A stretch of DNA of 64,000 nucleotides, taken from Lentimicrobiaceae bacterium. GTDB lineage: Bacteria > Bacteroidota > Bacteroidia > Bacteroidales > JAGNHN01. Positions 18,115 through 27,435 of the stretch are shown here, piece by piece; position 1 is the first letter of the stretch; each line of letters begins with the position of its first letter. The position numbers were made by a program, and so were the translations under genes. The notes under the pieces were generated by a model that worked only from the letters and a program-made list of their open reading frames with translations, ran no database searches and had not been told where the DNA came from. Where the stretch lies: positions 1 to 64,000 of the forward strand of contig JAGNHN010000003.1 in assembly GCA_018001695.1 (NCBI GenBank). The letters run 5' to 3'.

Positions 18115-19374
18115 ATGATCAGGTTTTTGCTTTTCATGCGGTTGTTCAGGGAGAGCTTCAAGTTTGCCCTGCACGCCATCATTGTCAATAAACTCAGGAC
18201 GCTGTTGTCGCTGCTGGGGATCACCATCGGGATATTTGCCATTATCACGGTTTTCACCATTTTCGACTCGATGGAATCTGCCATCCGGAAGAACATAGAG
18301 TCTTTGGGTTCCAATGTTCTTTTTGTGCAGAAGTGGCCCTGGTCGATGGGCGGGGACTATCCATGGTGGAAATATTGGAGAAGGCCCGAGCCAACCCTGG
18401 ATGAGCTCCGGGATATTCAACGAAGGAGCCAGACGGCCGAAGCGGTTGCTTTTATGTTTGGCGTCAACAGGACCGTTAAATACAGGAATAATGCCGTTGA
18501 GAACGTTACTATCATGGGCGTTTCCCATGATTTTAACCTGGTAATGCCTGTGGACATTGAAAGTGGTCGCTATTTTACACCGCAGGAATCCAATGGTGGA
18601 AGGAATGTGGCCATCATTGGGGCGGATATTGCGAAAGATCTCTTTCAGGGGATTGATCCCATTGGTAAAGAGATTAAAGTATTCGGGCGTAAAGTGGTCG
18701 TCATCGGGCTGTTGAAAAGGGAAGGGCAGGATATGTTCGGCAACAGCAATGACGAACAGGTCATTATCCCGGTGGATTACATCCGGAGCCTGATCAATCT
18801 GAACAGGGATGACATTGGGACCACCATTGTGGTCAAAGCCAGACCAGGGATCAGCAATGAAGAGATGAAGGATGAACTGACCGGCATTATGCGCTCGGTG
18901 CGCAAATTGAAGCCCATGGCTGAGGATGATTTCGCCATCAATGAAACAGACCTGATCTCAAAAGGATTTGACCAGCTTTTTGGGGTAATCGCCCTGGTGG
19001 GATGGATTATCGGTGGGTTTTCCCTGCTGGTGGGCGGCTTTGGCATTGCCAACATCATGTTTGTCTCGGTGCGCGAACGTACCCATCAGATAGGTATCCA
19101 GAAGTCACTCGGCGCCAAGCGCTGGTTTATTCTTTTTGAGTTCCTCTTTGAATCCGTGTTTTTATCCCTCTTCGGAGGCCTGTTAGGCCTGTTGATCGTA
19201 TTTGCAGGAACATTGATAATATCCCAGCTCACCAGCATGGCCATCAGCTTAACGGCAAGCAATATTCTACTGGGTACAGGTGTTTCCTTTTTTATCGGGA
19301 TCGTCTCTGGTATTATTCCGGCCTGGATTGCCTCCCGCCTGGATCCTGTCGTGGCGATCCGTGCCTCAGGCTGA
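18115..19374 (+). CDS. MacB/FtsX-type ABC transporter permease
   Basis: This 419-residue permease has an N-terminal membrane helix (about residues 25-50, LRTLLSLLGITIGIFAIITV), a periplasmic MacB core (about 55-270) and three C-terminal helices of the FtsX domain. The conserved FtsX loop NIMFVSVRERTHQIGIQKSLGAKR lies near 310-335. Such permeases work as dimers with a separate ATPase to move lipoproteins, peptides or drugs across the envelope by mechanotransmission. No ATPase gene is adjacent. The frame is open 47 codons upstream, but homology starts at ATG 18115. TATCTTTA, one base off the -7 consensus, lies about 60 bases upstream. Confidence 0.9.
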   Translation: MIRFLLFMRLFRESFKFALHAIIVNKLRTLLSLLGITIGIFAIITVFTIFDSMESAIRKNIESLGSNVLFVQKWPWSMGGDYPWWKYWRRPEPTLDELRDIQRRSQTAEAVAFMFGVNRTVKYRNNAVENVTIMGVSHDFNLVMPVDIESGRYFTPQESNGGRNVAIIGADIAKDLFQGIDPIGKEIKVFGRKVVVIGLLKREGQDMFGNSNDEQVIIPVDYIRSLINLNRDDIGTTIVVKARPGISNEEMKDELTGIMRSVRKLKPMAEDDFAINETDLISKGFDQLFGVIALVGWIIGGFSLLVGGFGIANIMFVSVRERTHQIGIQKSLGAKRWFILFEFLFESVFLSLFGGLLGLLIVFAGTLIISQLTSMAISLTASNILLGTGVSFFIGIVSGIIPAWIASRLDPVVAIRASG

Positions 19375-19526
19375 GGGGCAAGCGCATTCTTTAACACATA
19401 CATCCTAAAAATAAATCTGCACTGGTCTTTCCGCAAAGAACCCTGATATCCGTATATTATGAAGCAGGATGAAAATATGGTCCGCGGATTTGGCATGAAT
19501 GCGTAACTTTACCTTTCAATAATCTG

Positions 19527-21296
19527 ATGATGGAAAAACGCTGGGCAATCAAACAACAAGGTGATCCTGAGATAATCAGGAATCTGTCCCAGGCGTTAAA
19601 TATCAATAGACACCTTAGCAACCTGCTGGCCCAGCGAGGCATTTATAATTTTGAACAGGCCAAAGACTTCTTCAGACCACAACTTGAACACCTTCATGAT
19701 CCTTTTCTGATGAAGGACATGGAAGAAGCCGTTAACAGGATTGAAAAAGCCATAAGCCATGGGGAGAAGATCCTGGTTTACGGGGATTATGATGTGGATG
19801 GAACAACAGCCGTTGCCCTGGTATACAGTTTCTTAAGGGAGATGTACGAGGCTGTCGGTTTTTATATTCCGGACCGCTATTCCGAGGGTTACGGTGTGTC
19901 AGAGAAGGGCATTAACTTCGCTGCCGAAGAGGGGTACAGCCTGATCATCGCTTTGGACTGCGGCATCAAGGCCATCCGGAAAGTGGCGTATGCTACCGAG
20001 AGAAATGTTGATTTCATCATCGGAGATCACCACCGGCCGGGGGATGAACTGCCGGAAGCAGTTGCGGTGCTGGATCCCAAGCGCAACGACTGTGAATACC
20101 CATATAAGGAACTTTCCGGGTGCGGTGTGGGCTTCAAACTGATACAGGCCCTGGCGTCGCGTAAAGGTATTCCATTCGAAAACCTGCACCGCTACCTTGA
20201 TCTGGTCGCCATCAGCATTGCTTCCGATATCGTTCCGATAACCGGTGAAAACCGCATCCTGGCACATTACGGACTGAAGCATATTAACTCAGCACCACGT
20301 CCGGGTGTTGAGGCTATTCTGAGGTATTCAAAAATTGTCAGGCAGACCGCTGAGGGTAGCCAGGGAACTACGACGCCATGCTATTTCAACCGCGAGTTGA
20401 ATGTCAGTGATCTCGTCTTTCTGATCGGCCCTCGCATCAATGCTGCCGGGCGCATGGAGAGCGGTAATAATTCTGTACGACTGCTGATATGTGAGACACT
20501 GGAGGAAGCGGAAGAAATCGGAAAGCAGATCAACGATAACAATGAAGAGCGGCGCAACCTGGATGCCATGACAACCCGGGAAGCCCTTGGCATGATCGAG
20601 GGTGATAAACTGGCGACCTTTGCCAAAGCGACCATCGTCTACAACCCCCAATGGCATAAAGGCGTCATAGGTATTGTGGCCTCCAGGCTGACAGAGAGTT
20701 ATTACAGACCCACCATCGTGCTGACGCGTTCCAATGGTTTAATTACCGGATCCGCCCGCTCCATCAAAGATTTTGATATCTATGATGCCATCGACGCCTG
20801 CAGTGACCTCCTGGAGCATTTCGGGGGTCATAAGTACGCAGCAGGCCTCTCGCTCAGGGAGGAGAACCTGACGGCTTTTCAGGAAAAGTTTGAACGTATC
20901 GTATCCGCCAGCATCACAGAAGAAATGCTTGTGCCTGAAATCGAGATCGATGCAGAAATCAACATCGGAGATATCAACCGGAAGTTTTTCGATATTCTGA
21001 AACAATTTGCTCCTTTCGGACCAGGAAACATGGCCCCCGTTTTCTGTTCACGTAAGGTGACCGGATCAGAAGATATTCGTATTGTTGGAAACAACCACCT
21101 TAAGATGTCTGTGGGATCCCAGCAGGCCCGGGGTTTTCCGGTCGATGCCATTGCCTTCGGCCTGGGTAATCATTACGAGCGCATAAAGAATCAGGAAGAG
21201 TTCGACATTTGTTATCACATCGAACTGAATGAATGGAATGGTGTGAGTCGGCTGCAGCTCAATATCAAGGATATCAAAATGGCTGGCAAAGGCTAA
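19527..21296 (+). CDS. recJ: Single-stranded-DNA-specific exonuclease RecJ
   Basis: This 589-residue protein has all the DHH-family motifs: DYDVDGTTAV (about residues 89-98), ALDCGIKA near 145 and the signature DHHRPGDELP near 167. A DHHA1 domain follows, with SGSARSI-type (here TGSARSIKDFDIYDAI) and GGHKYAAGLSL motifs (about 400-440), then a C-terminal OB domain. It degrades ssDNA 5'-3' in recombination and mismatch repair. Two in-frame ATGs (19527, 19530) are possible. A TTTG/TACCTTTC pair (19489 and 19510) resembles a promoter and would give a very short leader. Its end overlaps convergent lysE-type DNA by 4 bases. Confidence 0.95.
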   Translation: MMEKRWAIKQQGDPEIIRNLSQALNINRHLSNLLAQRGIYNFEQAKDFFRPQLEHLHDPFLMKDMEEAVNRIEKAISHGEKILVYGDYDVDGTTAVALVYSFLREMYEAVGFYIPDRYSEGYGVSEKGINFAAEEGYSLIIALDCGIKAIRKVAYATERNVDFIIGDHHRPGDELPEAVAVLDPKRNDCEYPYKELSGCGVGFKLIQALASRKGIPFENLHRYLDLVAISIASDIVPITGENRILAHYGLKHINSAPRPGVEAILRYSKIVRQTAEGSQGTTTPCYFNRELNVSDLVFLIGPRINAAGRMESGNNSVRLLICETLEEAEEIGKQINDNNEERRNLDAMTTREALGMIEGDKLATFAKATIVYNPQWHKGVIGIVASRLTESYYRPTIVLTRSNGLITGSARSIKDFDIYDAIDACSDLLEHFGGHKYAAGLSLREENLTAFQEKFERIVSASITEEMLVPEIEIDAEINIGDINRKFFDILKQFAPFGPGNMAPVFCSRKVTGSEDIRIVGNNHLKMSVGSQQARGFPVDAIAFGLGNHYERIKNQEEFDICYHIELNEWNGVSRLQLNIKDIKMAGKG

Positions 21297-21922
21297 CCCA
21301 ATACACCCATCAGTACGCGAACAATCAGGACTACCCCGAAAACCATCAGGAACACACCGACAACCCTGTTGATGATGGTGAGGATCCCTGGGGTCATATA
21401 TGACTTTATCTGATTGGCAATAAAGCTTTTGAGGAAGTCAGTCAGGAGGATGGTCCCTAATAATCCGGAAAAGAAAAGGATCACATTGCGGTCGTGTATT
21501 CCATAACTTGAACTCACAGCCACCATCACACCCATCCAGAATATCCAGAGGAAGGGATTGGCAAGGTTGAGGAAGAAGCCTTTGAGGATAAAGGTGATTG
21601 TTCTGGGCTTTTTCTCCGTCAGTCCTTCATCCCCTTGTGTATCTGTCACTTTACGTGTGAAAGTATAAAACCCGAAAGAAACAAGAACAATGCCGCCAAT
21701 GACACCGAAATAGAGGTGATTGGCCTTATCCTGCAATATTTGTGCGGCCCCGAGATAGCTGAGTGCAACCAGGGTTACATCACTGAGAAAAACACCCAGA
21801 GAGAGGATCATGCCTGACTTGAATCCCCTATGAATACTGGTCTGAATGATGGTGAAAAAGGCGGGTCCCAGCAAGATCGCCAGGGTCAGACCCATGATTA
21901 CCCCTTCCAGTAAAGCTTTCAT
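21293..21922 (-). CDS. LysE/RhtB-family amino-acid exporter
   Basis: This 209-residue membrane protein has six hydrophobic segments. The N-terminal LysE signature is GPAFFTIIQTSIHRGFKSGMI (about residues 20-40), followed by SDVTLVALSYLGAA and, in the fourth segment, NLANPFLWIFWMG (about 117-129). Family members export amino acids or related metabolites; the substrate cannot be read from sequence. It follows the GH3-family gene on the same strand after 4 bases, so the two probably share a transcript. The 3' end overlaps recJ by 4 bases. Confidence 0.85.
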   Translation of the reverse strand: MKALLEGVIMGLTLAILLGPAFFTIIQTSIHRGFKSGMILSLGVFLSDVTLVALSYLGAAQILQDKANHLYFGVIGGIVLVSFGFYTFTRKVTDTQGDEGLTEKKPRTITFILKGFFLNLANPFLWIFWMGVMVAVSSSYGIHDRNVILFFSGLLGTILLTDFLKSFIANQIKSYMTPGILTIINRVVGVFLMVFGVVLIVRVLMGVLG

Positions 21923-21926
21923 TTCG

Positions 21927-23468
21927 TCAGATCAGATTTCTTTGCTTTAAAAAAGACTCCCATTTCAGATGTTGCTCATCCTTGAGCACCCTTGGAAACT
22001 TGTTTTGGGCACCGACCTTACCCTGTTCCTGCATCCAGTCATAAAAAACCTGGGAAGGCAAGACTTTGACAATCACATCACGTATGGCAGCAATGCGTTC
22101 AACACGGTAATCGTCATTCAGGACCTTCAAGCTGTTGTCAATAATATTGCGCGCCCTTTCCGGATCTATCTGGTGGTCGGTTCCAAGATACCATTTATGG
22201 GCAAACATGGATTCATATTTGATACCCGTCATGGTAAACTCCCGTATATCCACATCCAGTTGTTCTTCCAACATTTGTACTGCGCGGTTCATGTTTTCCT
22301 GAGATAGATGCTCTCCGCAAAGATTGATGAAGTGCTTTGTACGTCCGGTGATAACCAACTCATTTCGTGCCAGGGAGGTGAATTTTACCGTATCGCCGAT
22401 CAAATACCTCCACGCCCCGGAGCAACTGGATAAGAGCAGGGCATACTCTGTATTCTCTTCGACCTTATTGATCGTCAACGCTTCGGGCTTCTCGACCAGG
22501 TTGCCATTGAAATCAAAGTTCTTCCCATTAAAAGGCACGAACTCGAAAAAAATGCCATTGTCAACGACCAGCTGCATGGAGTGGGTGTTGGGCCTGCTCT
22601 GGTATGCAATAAAGCCCTCGGATGCCAGGTAGGTTTCGATATAGGTAAGGGGTTTCCCGAGCAGTTTTTCGAAGCCTTTTACATAGGGGCCGAAAGAAAC
22701 ACCGCCATGCACGTAGATGGACAAGTTGGGCCAGATCTCATGGATGTGTTTCAGGTTGTAGCGGGCGATGACGCGCTCGAGCAGAATCTGCAGCCATGCC
22801 GGAACCCCGACGATGACGCCGATATCCCATTCAGGGGCTTTTCTCACGATCTCATCCAGCTTGGTATTCCAGTCCCGCTCTTTTGAAATCCGCTTGCCAG
22901 GCTTGTAGAAATGCTGGAACCAGAACGGGATATTACCGGTTGTAATACCCGAAAGGTCGCCTTCATAGAAAGTACCATTGTATTGCAGGTGGGTGCTGCC
23001 TCCGAGCATCAGGATCCCTTTCTCGTAAAAATCCCGGGGAAACTCATACCGGGCCAGCGAAAAAATTTGACGTATACTGACCTTCTTGATGGCTTTGAGC
23101 ATATCCGCCGTTACCGGGATTTGCTTACTGGAAGCCTCTGAAGTGCCCGAGCTGAGGGCAAAGTATTTTACCCTGGCCGGCCAGGTTACGTAAGCTTCAC
23201 CCTGCAATAAGCGGTACCACCAGCGGCGGAATATGGCATTATAGTCATGAACAGGTACCGTCTCCTGAAAAGCACGGATAAGATCCTTTTCCTTCAGCAG
23301 CCCGTGAAAACCATAAAATTCTCCGAAGGAGGTTTCCCTGGCCCTGGATAATAATTTCCTTAAAACCCTTTCCTGTTGTGCCAGGGGATCAGTGAAATTC
23401 CGCTCCTCACGCAAGTTGAGTCCTTTCAACTCAATGGCCGCTTTGATGATAGATCCCAGGATTGGCAT
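21927..23468 (-). CDS. GH3-family acyl-adenylate-forming enzyme
   Basis: This 513-residue protein belongs to the GH3 auxin-responsive promoter family of adenylating enzymes. The ATP-binding motif FALSSGTSEASSKQIPVT lies near residues 102-119, the second motif VHGGVSFGPYVKGFEKLLG near 251-269, and TGRTKHFINLCGEHLS in the C-terminal lid near 369-384. Plant GH3 enzymes join amino acids to jasmonate or auxin; the bacterial substrate is unknown, presumably an acyl-acid plus amine. The downstream LysE-type exporter, 4 bases away, would fit export of an amino-acid conjugate, but that is inference. Confidence 0.85.
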   Translation of the reverse strand: MPILGSIIKAAIELKGLNLREERNFTDPLAQQERVLRKLLSRARETSFGEFYGFHGLLKEKDLIRAFQETVPVHDYNAIFRRWWYRLLQGEAYVTWPARVKYFALSSGTSEASSKQIPVTADMLKAIKKVSIRQIFSLARYEFPRDFYEKGILMLGGSTHLQYNGTFYEGDLSGITTGNIPFWFQHFYKPGKRISKERDWNTKLDEIVRKAPEWDIGVIVGVPAWLQILLERVIARYNLKHIHEIWPNLSIYVHGGVSFGPYVKGFEKLLGKPLTYIETYLASEGFIAYQSRPNTHSMQLVVDNGIFFEFVPFNGKNFDFNGNLVEKPEALTINKVEENTEYALLLSSCSGAWRYLIGDTVKFTSLARNELVITGRTKHFINLCGEHLSQENMNRAVQMLEEQLDVDIREFTMTGIKYESMFAHKWYLGTDHQIDPERARNIIDNSLKVLNDDYRVERIAAIRDVIVKVLPSQVFYDWMQEQGKVGAQNKFPRVLKDEQHLKWESFLKQRNLI

Positions 23469-23570
23469 TGTGCAGGTGCTTAATGTGAGGGGCTAAAATA
23501 GAAAAAAAACGCTTTTTGGCCAGTCCTTATTACATTAGCAGGCTATGTATCATTGAGAATACTTACCGGT

Positions 23571-24611
23571 ATGAAACCATTTTTTATCATTTTGTCGGCC
23601 CTCCTGCTCCTGCCGGCAATATTTCTGCTCTGGACCTATGTCCGCATTCCTGCTATTAAACCGGCATTGATAATAGAAGAAAACAAACAGCCGGATGTGA
23701 TCTCCGTTGGGGATACAATCAGATTTCTTAGCTGGAATATCGGGTATGCCGGACTTGGTGGGAAAATGGATTTCTTCTTTGATGGCGGTGAAAAGGTGCG
23801 GGCTGCAGAGGAGGAAACGCAGACAAATATGCAAGGCATCATCGCGGCGCTCAGATCTCAGCAGCCTGTCGATCTTTTTCTTTTGCAGGAGGTGGATAAA
23901 GGGTCCTGGAGGTCCTGGAACCAGGATCAGGTGGCCTTGCTGTCAGATAGTTTTCCAGCACACCATCCTGCTTTCGGATGGAATTATGATGTGGCCTTTG
24001 TTCCTGTTCCCTTGGGCGAACCCATGGGGCGTGTGCATTCCGGATTACTGACCCTGTCGCATTTTCTTCCCGCTGAAGTTGTGCGTTATGATCTGCCTGG
24101 CCGTTTTAGCTGGCCCAAGCAAATGTTCATGCCCTACCGCTGCTTGTTGATGGTATCATTTCCGGTCGATAATGGCAAAAAGCTAGTGGTTTTCAACCTG
24201 CACAACTCAGCGTTTGACCCCAGTGGAAATCAACGGGATATGCAGGTGGCCCGGCTCAGGGAGCTGGTGCTGGCTGCACATGCGGAAGGCCATTATGTGG
24301 TGGTCGGCGGCGACTGGAACCAGAGTCCAGCGGGCTATGCAGCTTCACTGACCCGGGAGGGCAGTGCCTTTGCCTCGCTACCGTCACTGGAAGATGATGT
24401 TTTTGAAGGCTGGCAGGTGGCCTGGGATGCGAAACATCCCACTAACCGGGCGCTGGATAGAGCGTATACCCCTGGCTTGACAGGAGTAACGGTGATCGAC
24501 TATTTCCTTTGTTCTCCAAATATTGAAGTGTTGGACAAGGAAACCGTCAACCTGGATTTCAGACATAGTGATCATCATCCTGTAAGGCTGAAGATCAGAC
24601 TATTGCCTTAA
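23571..24611 (+). CDS. Endonuclease/exonuclease/phosphatase-family hydrolase
   Basis: This 346-residue protein (from ATG 23571; a TTG at 23553 is an unlikely alternative) starts with a signal anchor (about residues 3-22). It then carries an EEP (DNase I-like) domain: FLSWNIGYAG (about 51-60), the metal glutamate in FLLQEVDKGS near 104-113, GGDWNQSP near 245, and the catalytic SDHHPVRL at the C-terminus. These give the E, D-N and D-H residues of the fold. It probably acts outside the cytoplasm on a phosphoester such as a phospholipid, sugar phosphate or nucleic acid. Substrate unknown. Confidence 0.85.
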   Translation: MKPFFIILSALLLLPAIFLLWTYVRIPAIKPALIIEENKQPDVISVGDTIRFLSWNIGYAGLGGKMDFFFDGGEKVRAAEEETQTNMQGIIAALRSQQPVDLFLLQEVDKGSWRSWNQDQVALLSDSFPAHHPAFGWNYDVAFVPVPLGEPMGRVHSGLLTLSHFLPAEVVRYDLPGRFSWPKQMFMPYRCLLMVSFPVDNGKKLVVFNLHNSAFDPSGNQRDMQVARLRELVLAAHAEGHYVVVGGDWNQSPAGYAASLTREGSAFASLPSLEDDVFEGWQVAWDAKHPTNRALDRAYTPGLTGVTVIDYFLCSPNIEVLDKETVNLDFRHSDHHPVRLKIRLLP

Positions 24612-24623
24612 TGCTCCTTTTCT

Positions 24624-25748
24624 TTAGATGAAAAAGGATGCGGCGAGGCCATCGGCTCTCAGCATACCCTGAGCTGTTAACTTCCAGGTATTTCCAGTGC
24701 GTATCATCCACCCTTGCTTCTGATATTCGCTTGCCTGAAGCTCAAAGTGTTGATATTGTTTCATCGGACCCAGGCTTTCGAGTTTCGCCATTTCGCAGCC
24801 CCACATGGTTCGCAATCCGGTCATGACGTACTCGTTGTATCGTTCTTCCTGGCCCAGCTCCTCCTCACCTTCTTTCATTTCCTCAGGATTCGATGCCGCG
24901 ATGTAGGAACCCAGATGGGCGTGGTTCCACCAGCGGCGTTTTCCATCAAACGAATGCGCCGAAGGACCGAATCCCAGGTAAGGAACACCCTGCCAATAGG
25001 ATGTGTTATGCCTGGCATAGGCACCGCAACGGGCGAAGTTGGAGATCTCATAATGTTCATAGCCGGCGGTTGTGAGCAGCTGGTGCATCAGCAGGAAATG
25101 CGATGCCGTCTCATCCTCATCCGGAGCGGATTTCAGCCCTGTGGTTATCTGCCGGTGCAGTAAGGTACGGTCTTCTACGGTGAGTGCATAAGCGGAGATA
25201 TGTTCGACATTCAGCGCCACTGCCTGGCGCAGGTTATCTTCCCACCTCTTCATGTCCTGGCCCGGAATACCGAAGATCAGGTCGATGCTGAGATGGTTGA
25301 ACCCGGCTGCGTTGGCTTTTTCAGTGGCCAACAGGGCCTCCCTTGCCTGATGCCGGCGATCGAGGTATGCCAGGTCGTCCGGATGAAAGGATTGTAATCC
25401 AATACTCAGCCGATTGATACCCAAATTCTTCCAGCCATGTAGCTTATCAGGACTCAGGTCATCCGGGTTGCATTCAAGGGTGATCTCGGGGTCTTGTCCA
25501 AGGCTGTAATGACGGTTTACTGCATTGATGATGGTTTCAAGCTGCGCAAGTCCGAGAAGGCTGGGCGTACCTCCTCCCCAATAGACGGTTTCAATTTTTT
25601 TATCAGGAAGGGCATCTTTTCTCCATGTCAATTCCCTGACGAGCGCCTGCACCAGGTCATCGGCCTGCCGCACGCCTGCAATGGAATAGAAGTTACAATA
25701 GCCACATTTACGATGGCAGAAAGGTATATGGAGATAAATCCCGCTCAT
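24624..25748 (-). CDS. hemW: HemW-type radical SAM protein
   Basis: This 374-residue protein has the radical SAM triad C11, C15, C18 in HIPFCHRKCGYCNFYS, the GGGTPSLL SAM motif near residue 58, LECNPDDLSPDKL near 110, and the HemW C-terminal domain (WGCEMAKL near 311). HemW inserts heme into cytochromes; it was formerly annotated as oxygen-independent coproporphyrinogen oxidase. The motif here is CxxxCxxCxF without the fourth cysteine used by HemN, supporting HemW. Its start overlaps the stop of the upstream membrane-protein gene by 4 bases, implying coupling. Confidence 0.92.
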   Translation of the reverse strand: MSGIYLHIPFCHRKCGYCNFYSIAGVRQADDLVQALVRELTWRKDALPDKKIETVYWGGGTPSLLGLAQLETIINAVNRHYSLGQDPEITLECNPDDLSPDKLHGWKNLGINRLSIGLQSFHPDDLAYLDRRHQAREALLATEKANAAGFNHLSIDLIFGIPGQDMKRWEDNLRQAVALNVEHISAYALTVEDRTLLHRQITTGLKSAPDEDETASHFLLMHQLLTTAGYEHYEISNFARCGAYARHNTSYWQGVPYLGFGPSAHSFDGKRRWWNHAHLGSYIAASNPEEMKEGEEELGQEERYNEYVMTGLRTMWGCEMAKLESLGPMKQYQHFELQASEYQKQGWMIRTGNTWKLTAQGMLRADGLAASFFI

Positions 25749-26275
25749 GAGGCGGATGAGAGTCGCTTTCTTACATTATTCCTGGCCCAGGCATAGATAC
25801 AGAAAGCCAGCAAGGTGGAAGCCTGAATCCACAGAGGTGTAGATACCAGCGGTCCCTGTGGTAAGAGTAAGGCGCTGATAAACAAAGCCTTTAGTCCGTA
25901 GTAAACCACCTTGCTCAGAACAACACTCAGCGCGATGGCCGTCAGATCATTCTGTTGTCTTCTGCGGATGAAGTAGAATAGCCAGACGTTGAGCAGCAAT
26001 TCTGCGCTGATGAGCAGGGCTTTGTAAAAATGGGGATGAGCACTCACGGCAAAGGAGAAAGCGGGCAGTGTGAGGGCAAGGAAATAGGCATTGACCGGTC
26101 GTGTATGCAAAACGGCCAGAATGACTGCAATGCGCATGGGCTCTATCAGGTAGAGCGGGAACTGCAGAAGGTGCGACAAGGCGGGCATGAAGTATACCAG
26201 GGCAATGGCGGCGGCATCCAGGATGAAGGACGGCACGAACTGGGTCAGTTGTAATCCGGTGGTTGATGATCGCAT
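25745..26275 (-). CDS. Polytopic membrane protein of unknown function
   Basis: This 176-residue protein has about five or six hydrophobic segments and a basic C-terminus (WARNNVRKRL). Its stop overlaps the hemW start by four bases, so the two are translationally coupled. The size and helix number resemble substrate-binding (S) components of ECF transporters, for example DAAAIALVYFMPALSHLLQFPLYLIEP followed by a loop, but no diagnostic motif is present. Upstream on the same strand TATATTTG (26298-26305) matches the -7 promoter consensus. A role linked to heme or cofactor supply would be guesswork. Confidence 0.7.
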   Translation of the reverse strand: MRSSTTGLQLTQFVPSFILDAAAIALVYFMPALSHLLQFPLYLIEPMRIAVILAVLHTRPVNAYFLALTLPAFSFAVSAHPHFYKALLISAELLLNVWLFYFIRRRQQNDLTAIALSVVLSKVVYYGLKALFISALLLPQGPLVSTPLWIQASTLLAFCIYAWARNNVRKRLSSAS

Positions 26276-26313
26276 GGTTCAAATGGTATTGAGGACTCAA
26301 ATATACGGATACA

Positions 26314-26484
26314 ATTAGGAATGAGGGATCAGGAATTAGGAATATGGGATTAGGAGTTGATAATCATATAATTACGAATTACGAATTACGAATTACGAGT
26401 TGATAATCAGGTAATTACGAATTGCGAATGACGAATGATGGCTGATCGCTGACAACTGATCGCTTGTCAACTGATCGCTGCCAA
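26314..26484. repeat. Decayed short-tandem-repeat tract in three families
   Basis: The region between divergent genes is nearly all repetitive. First ATTAGGA-type words occur three times (26314-26355). Then ATTACGA occurs four times without interruption (26371-26398), and again at 26414 followed by decayed copies ATTGCGA, ATGACGA and ATGATGG. The phrase GAGTTGATAATCA precedes both ATTACGA blocks. Finally CTGATCGCT occurs three times with a 14-15 base period (26442-26484). It is non-coding; a promoter for the DUF362 gene begins 16 bases later. Confidence 0.9.
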
Positions 26485-26499
26485 TTCATTCCCATCGCT

Positions 26500-26507
26500 T
26501 ATCTTTG
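26500..26507 (+). promoter_or_regulatory. Bacteroidota -7 box (TATCTTTG) for DUF362 operon
   Basis: TATCTTTG matches TAnnTTTG exactly and lies 22 bases before the ATG at 26530. It would drive the DUF362 and polyferredoxin pair. No clear -33 TTG was seen; the upstream DNA is the repeat tract. Confidence 0.65.
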
Positions 26508-26529
26508 AGGGGCAGATAAACAAAAATGT

Positions 26530-27435
26530 ATGAAGCGAAGGAAGTTCATCCAGGCGGGAATGGTAGCCGGCGGGCTGATGGTGTTGCCGGGCTGGACGCG
26601 ACTGGCATTCGGGGCAACACCAGCAACTGCGCCGGACCTGGTTGCCGTTATGGGCGGTGAGCCGGAAGCCATGTTCGAAAAAGCCATCCAGGCGATGGGA
26701 GGAATGCAGGCCTTTGTCAAAAAGGGACAGAAAGTGGTGATCAAGCCCAATATTGGCTGGGACGCCAGCCCGGAACGGGCAGCCAATACAAATCCCGGCC
26801 TGGTTGGACGGATTGTCAAACATTGTATTGACGCCGGTGCACGGGAAGTCTATGTCTTCGATCATACCTGTGACAAATGGGATAAATGTTACATAAACAG
26901 TGGCATTGAAAAAGCTGCCAAAGACAGGGGAGCCAAAATGATCCCCGCTCACCTCGAAAGCTATTATCAGGAGGTGAGCGTTCCCGGCGTCAAATTGCTG
27001 AAGACAACAAAAGTCCATGAAATCATCCTTCAATCAGATGTATTTATCAATGTCCCCATCCTCAAACATCATAGCTCCACGGAATTGTCGATCGGAATCA
27101 AAAACCTGATGGGAATTGTCTGGGACAGGGGATGGTGGCACCGTAACGGATTGAACCGGGCCATCGCCGACTTCCTGGCCTGGCGTAAGCCAGACCTGAC
27201 CATCGTTGATGCATACCGAATCATGAAGAAGAATGGTCCCAGGGGTGTTTCGGTTGCCGACACAGCCCTGACTAAGATGCTGGTCATTTCTCGCGATGTT
27301 GTCGCCGCTGATGCTGCATCCGCAAAGATCTTCGGAACAGAACCCTCGGAAGTGGAATACATCCGGCTGGCTGCCGCTGATGGTTTTGGCAGGCTGGATC
27401 TTGACAAGATGAATATCCAACGTCTGAAAATGTGA
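26530..27435 (+). CDS. DUF362 protein with Tat-type signal
   Basis: This 301-residue protein begins with a twin-arginine leader (KRRKFIQAGMVAGG followed by a hydrophobic stretch, cleavage near AFGA at about residue 30). The rest is a DUF362 domain, with VVIKPNIGWD (about 69-78), DAGAREVYVFDHT (about 101-113), INVPILKHHSSTELSIGIKN (about 178-197) and PDLTIVDAYRIM near 225. DUF362 proteins are frequently encoded with ferredoxins. Here the stop overlaps the polyferredoxin gene by ATGA. The Tat leader suggests a cofactor loaded in the cytoplasm before export. The reaction is unknown. Confidence 0.85.
   Translation: MKRRKFIQAGMVAGGLMVLPGWTRLAFGATPATAPDLVAVMGGEPEAMFEKAIQAMGGMQAFVKKGQKVVIKPNIGWDASPERAANTNPGLVGRIVKHCIDAGAREVYVFDHTCDKWDKCYINSGIEKAAKDRGAKMIPAHLESYYQEVSVPGVKLLKTTKVHEIILQSDVFINVPILKHHSSTELSIGIKNLMGIVWDRGWWHRNGLNRAIADFLAWRKPDLTIVDAYRIMKKNGPRGVSVADTALTKMLVISRDVVAADAASAKIFGTEPSEVEYIRLAAADGFGRLDLDKMNIQRLKM

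Noticed and set aside
26371-26441. CRISPR-like array in the repeat tract
   Set aside because: Units are 7 to 15 bases with no unique spacers and no cas genes nearby, so these are simple tandem repeats.
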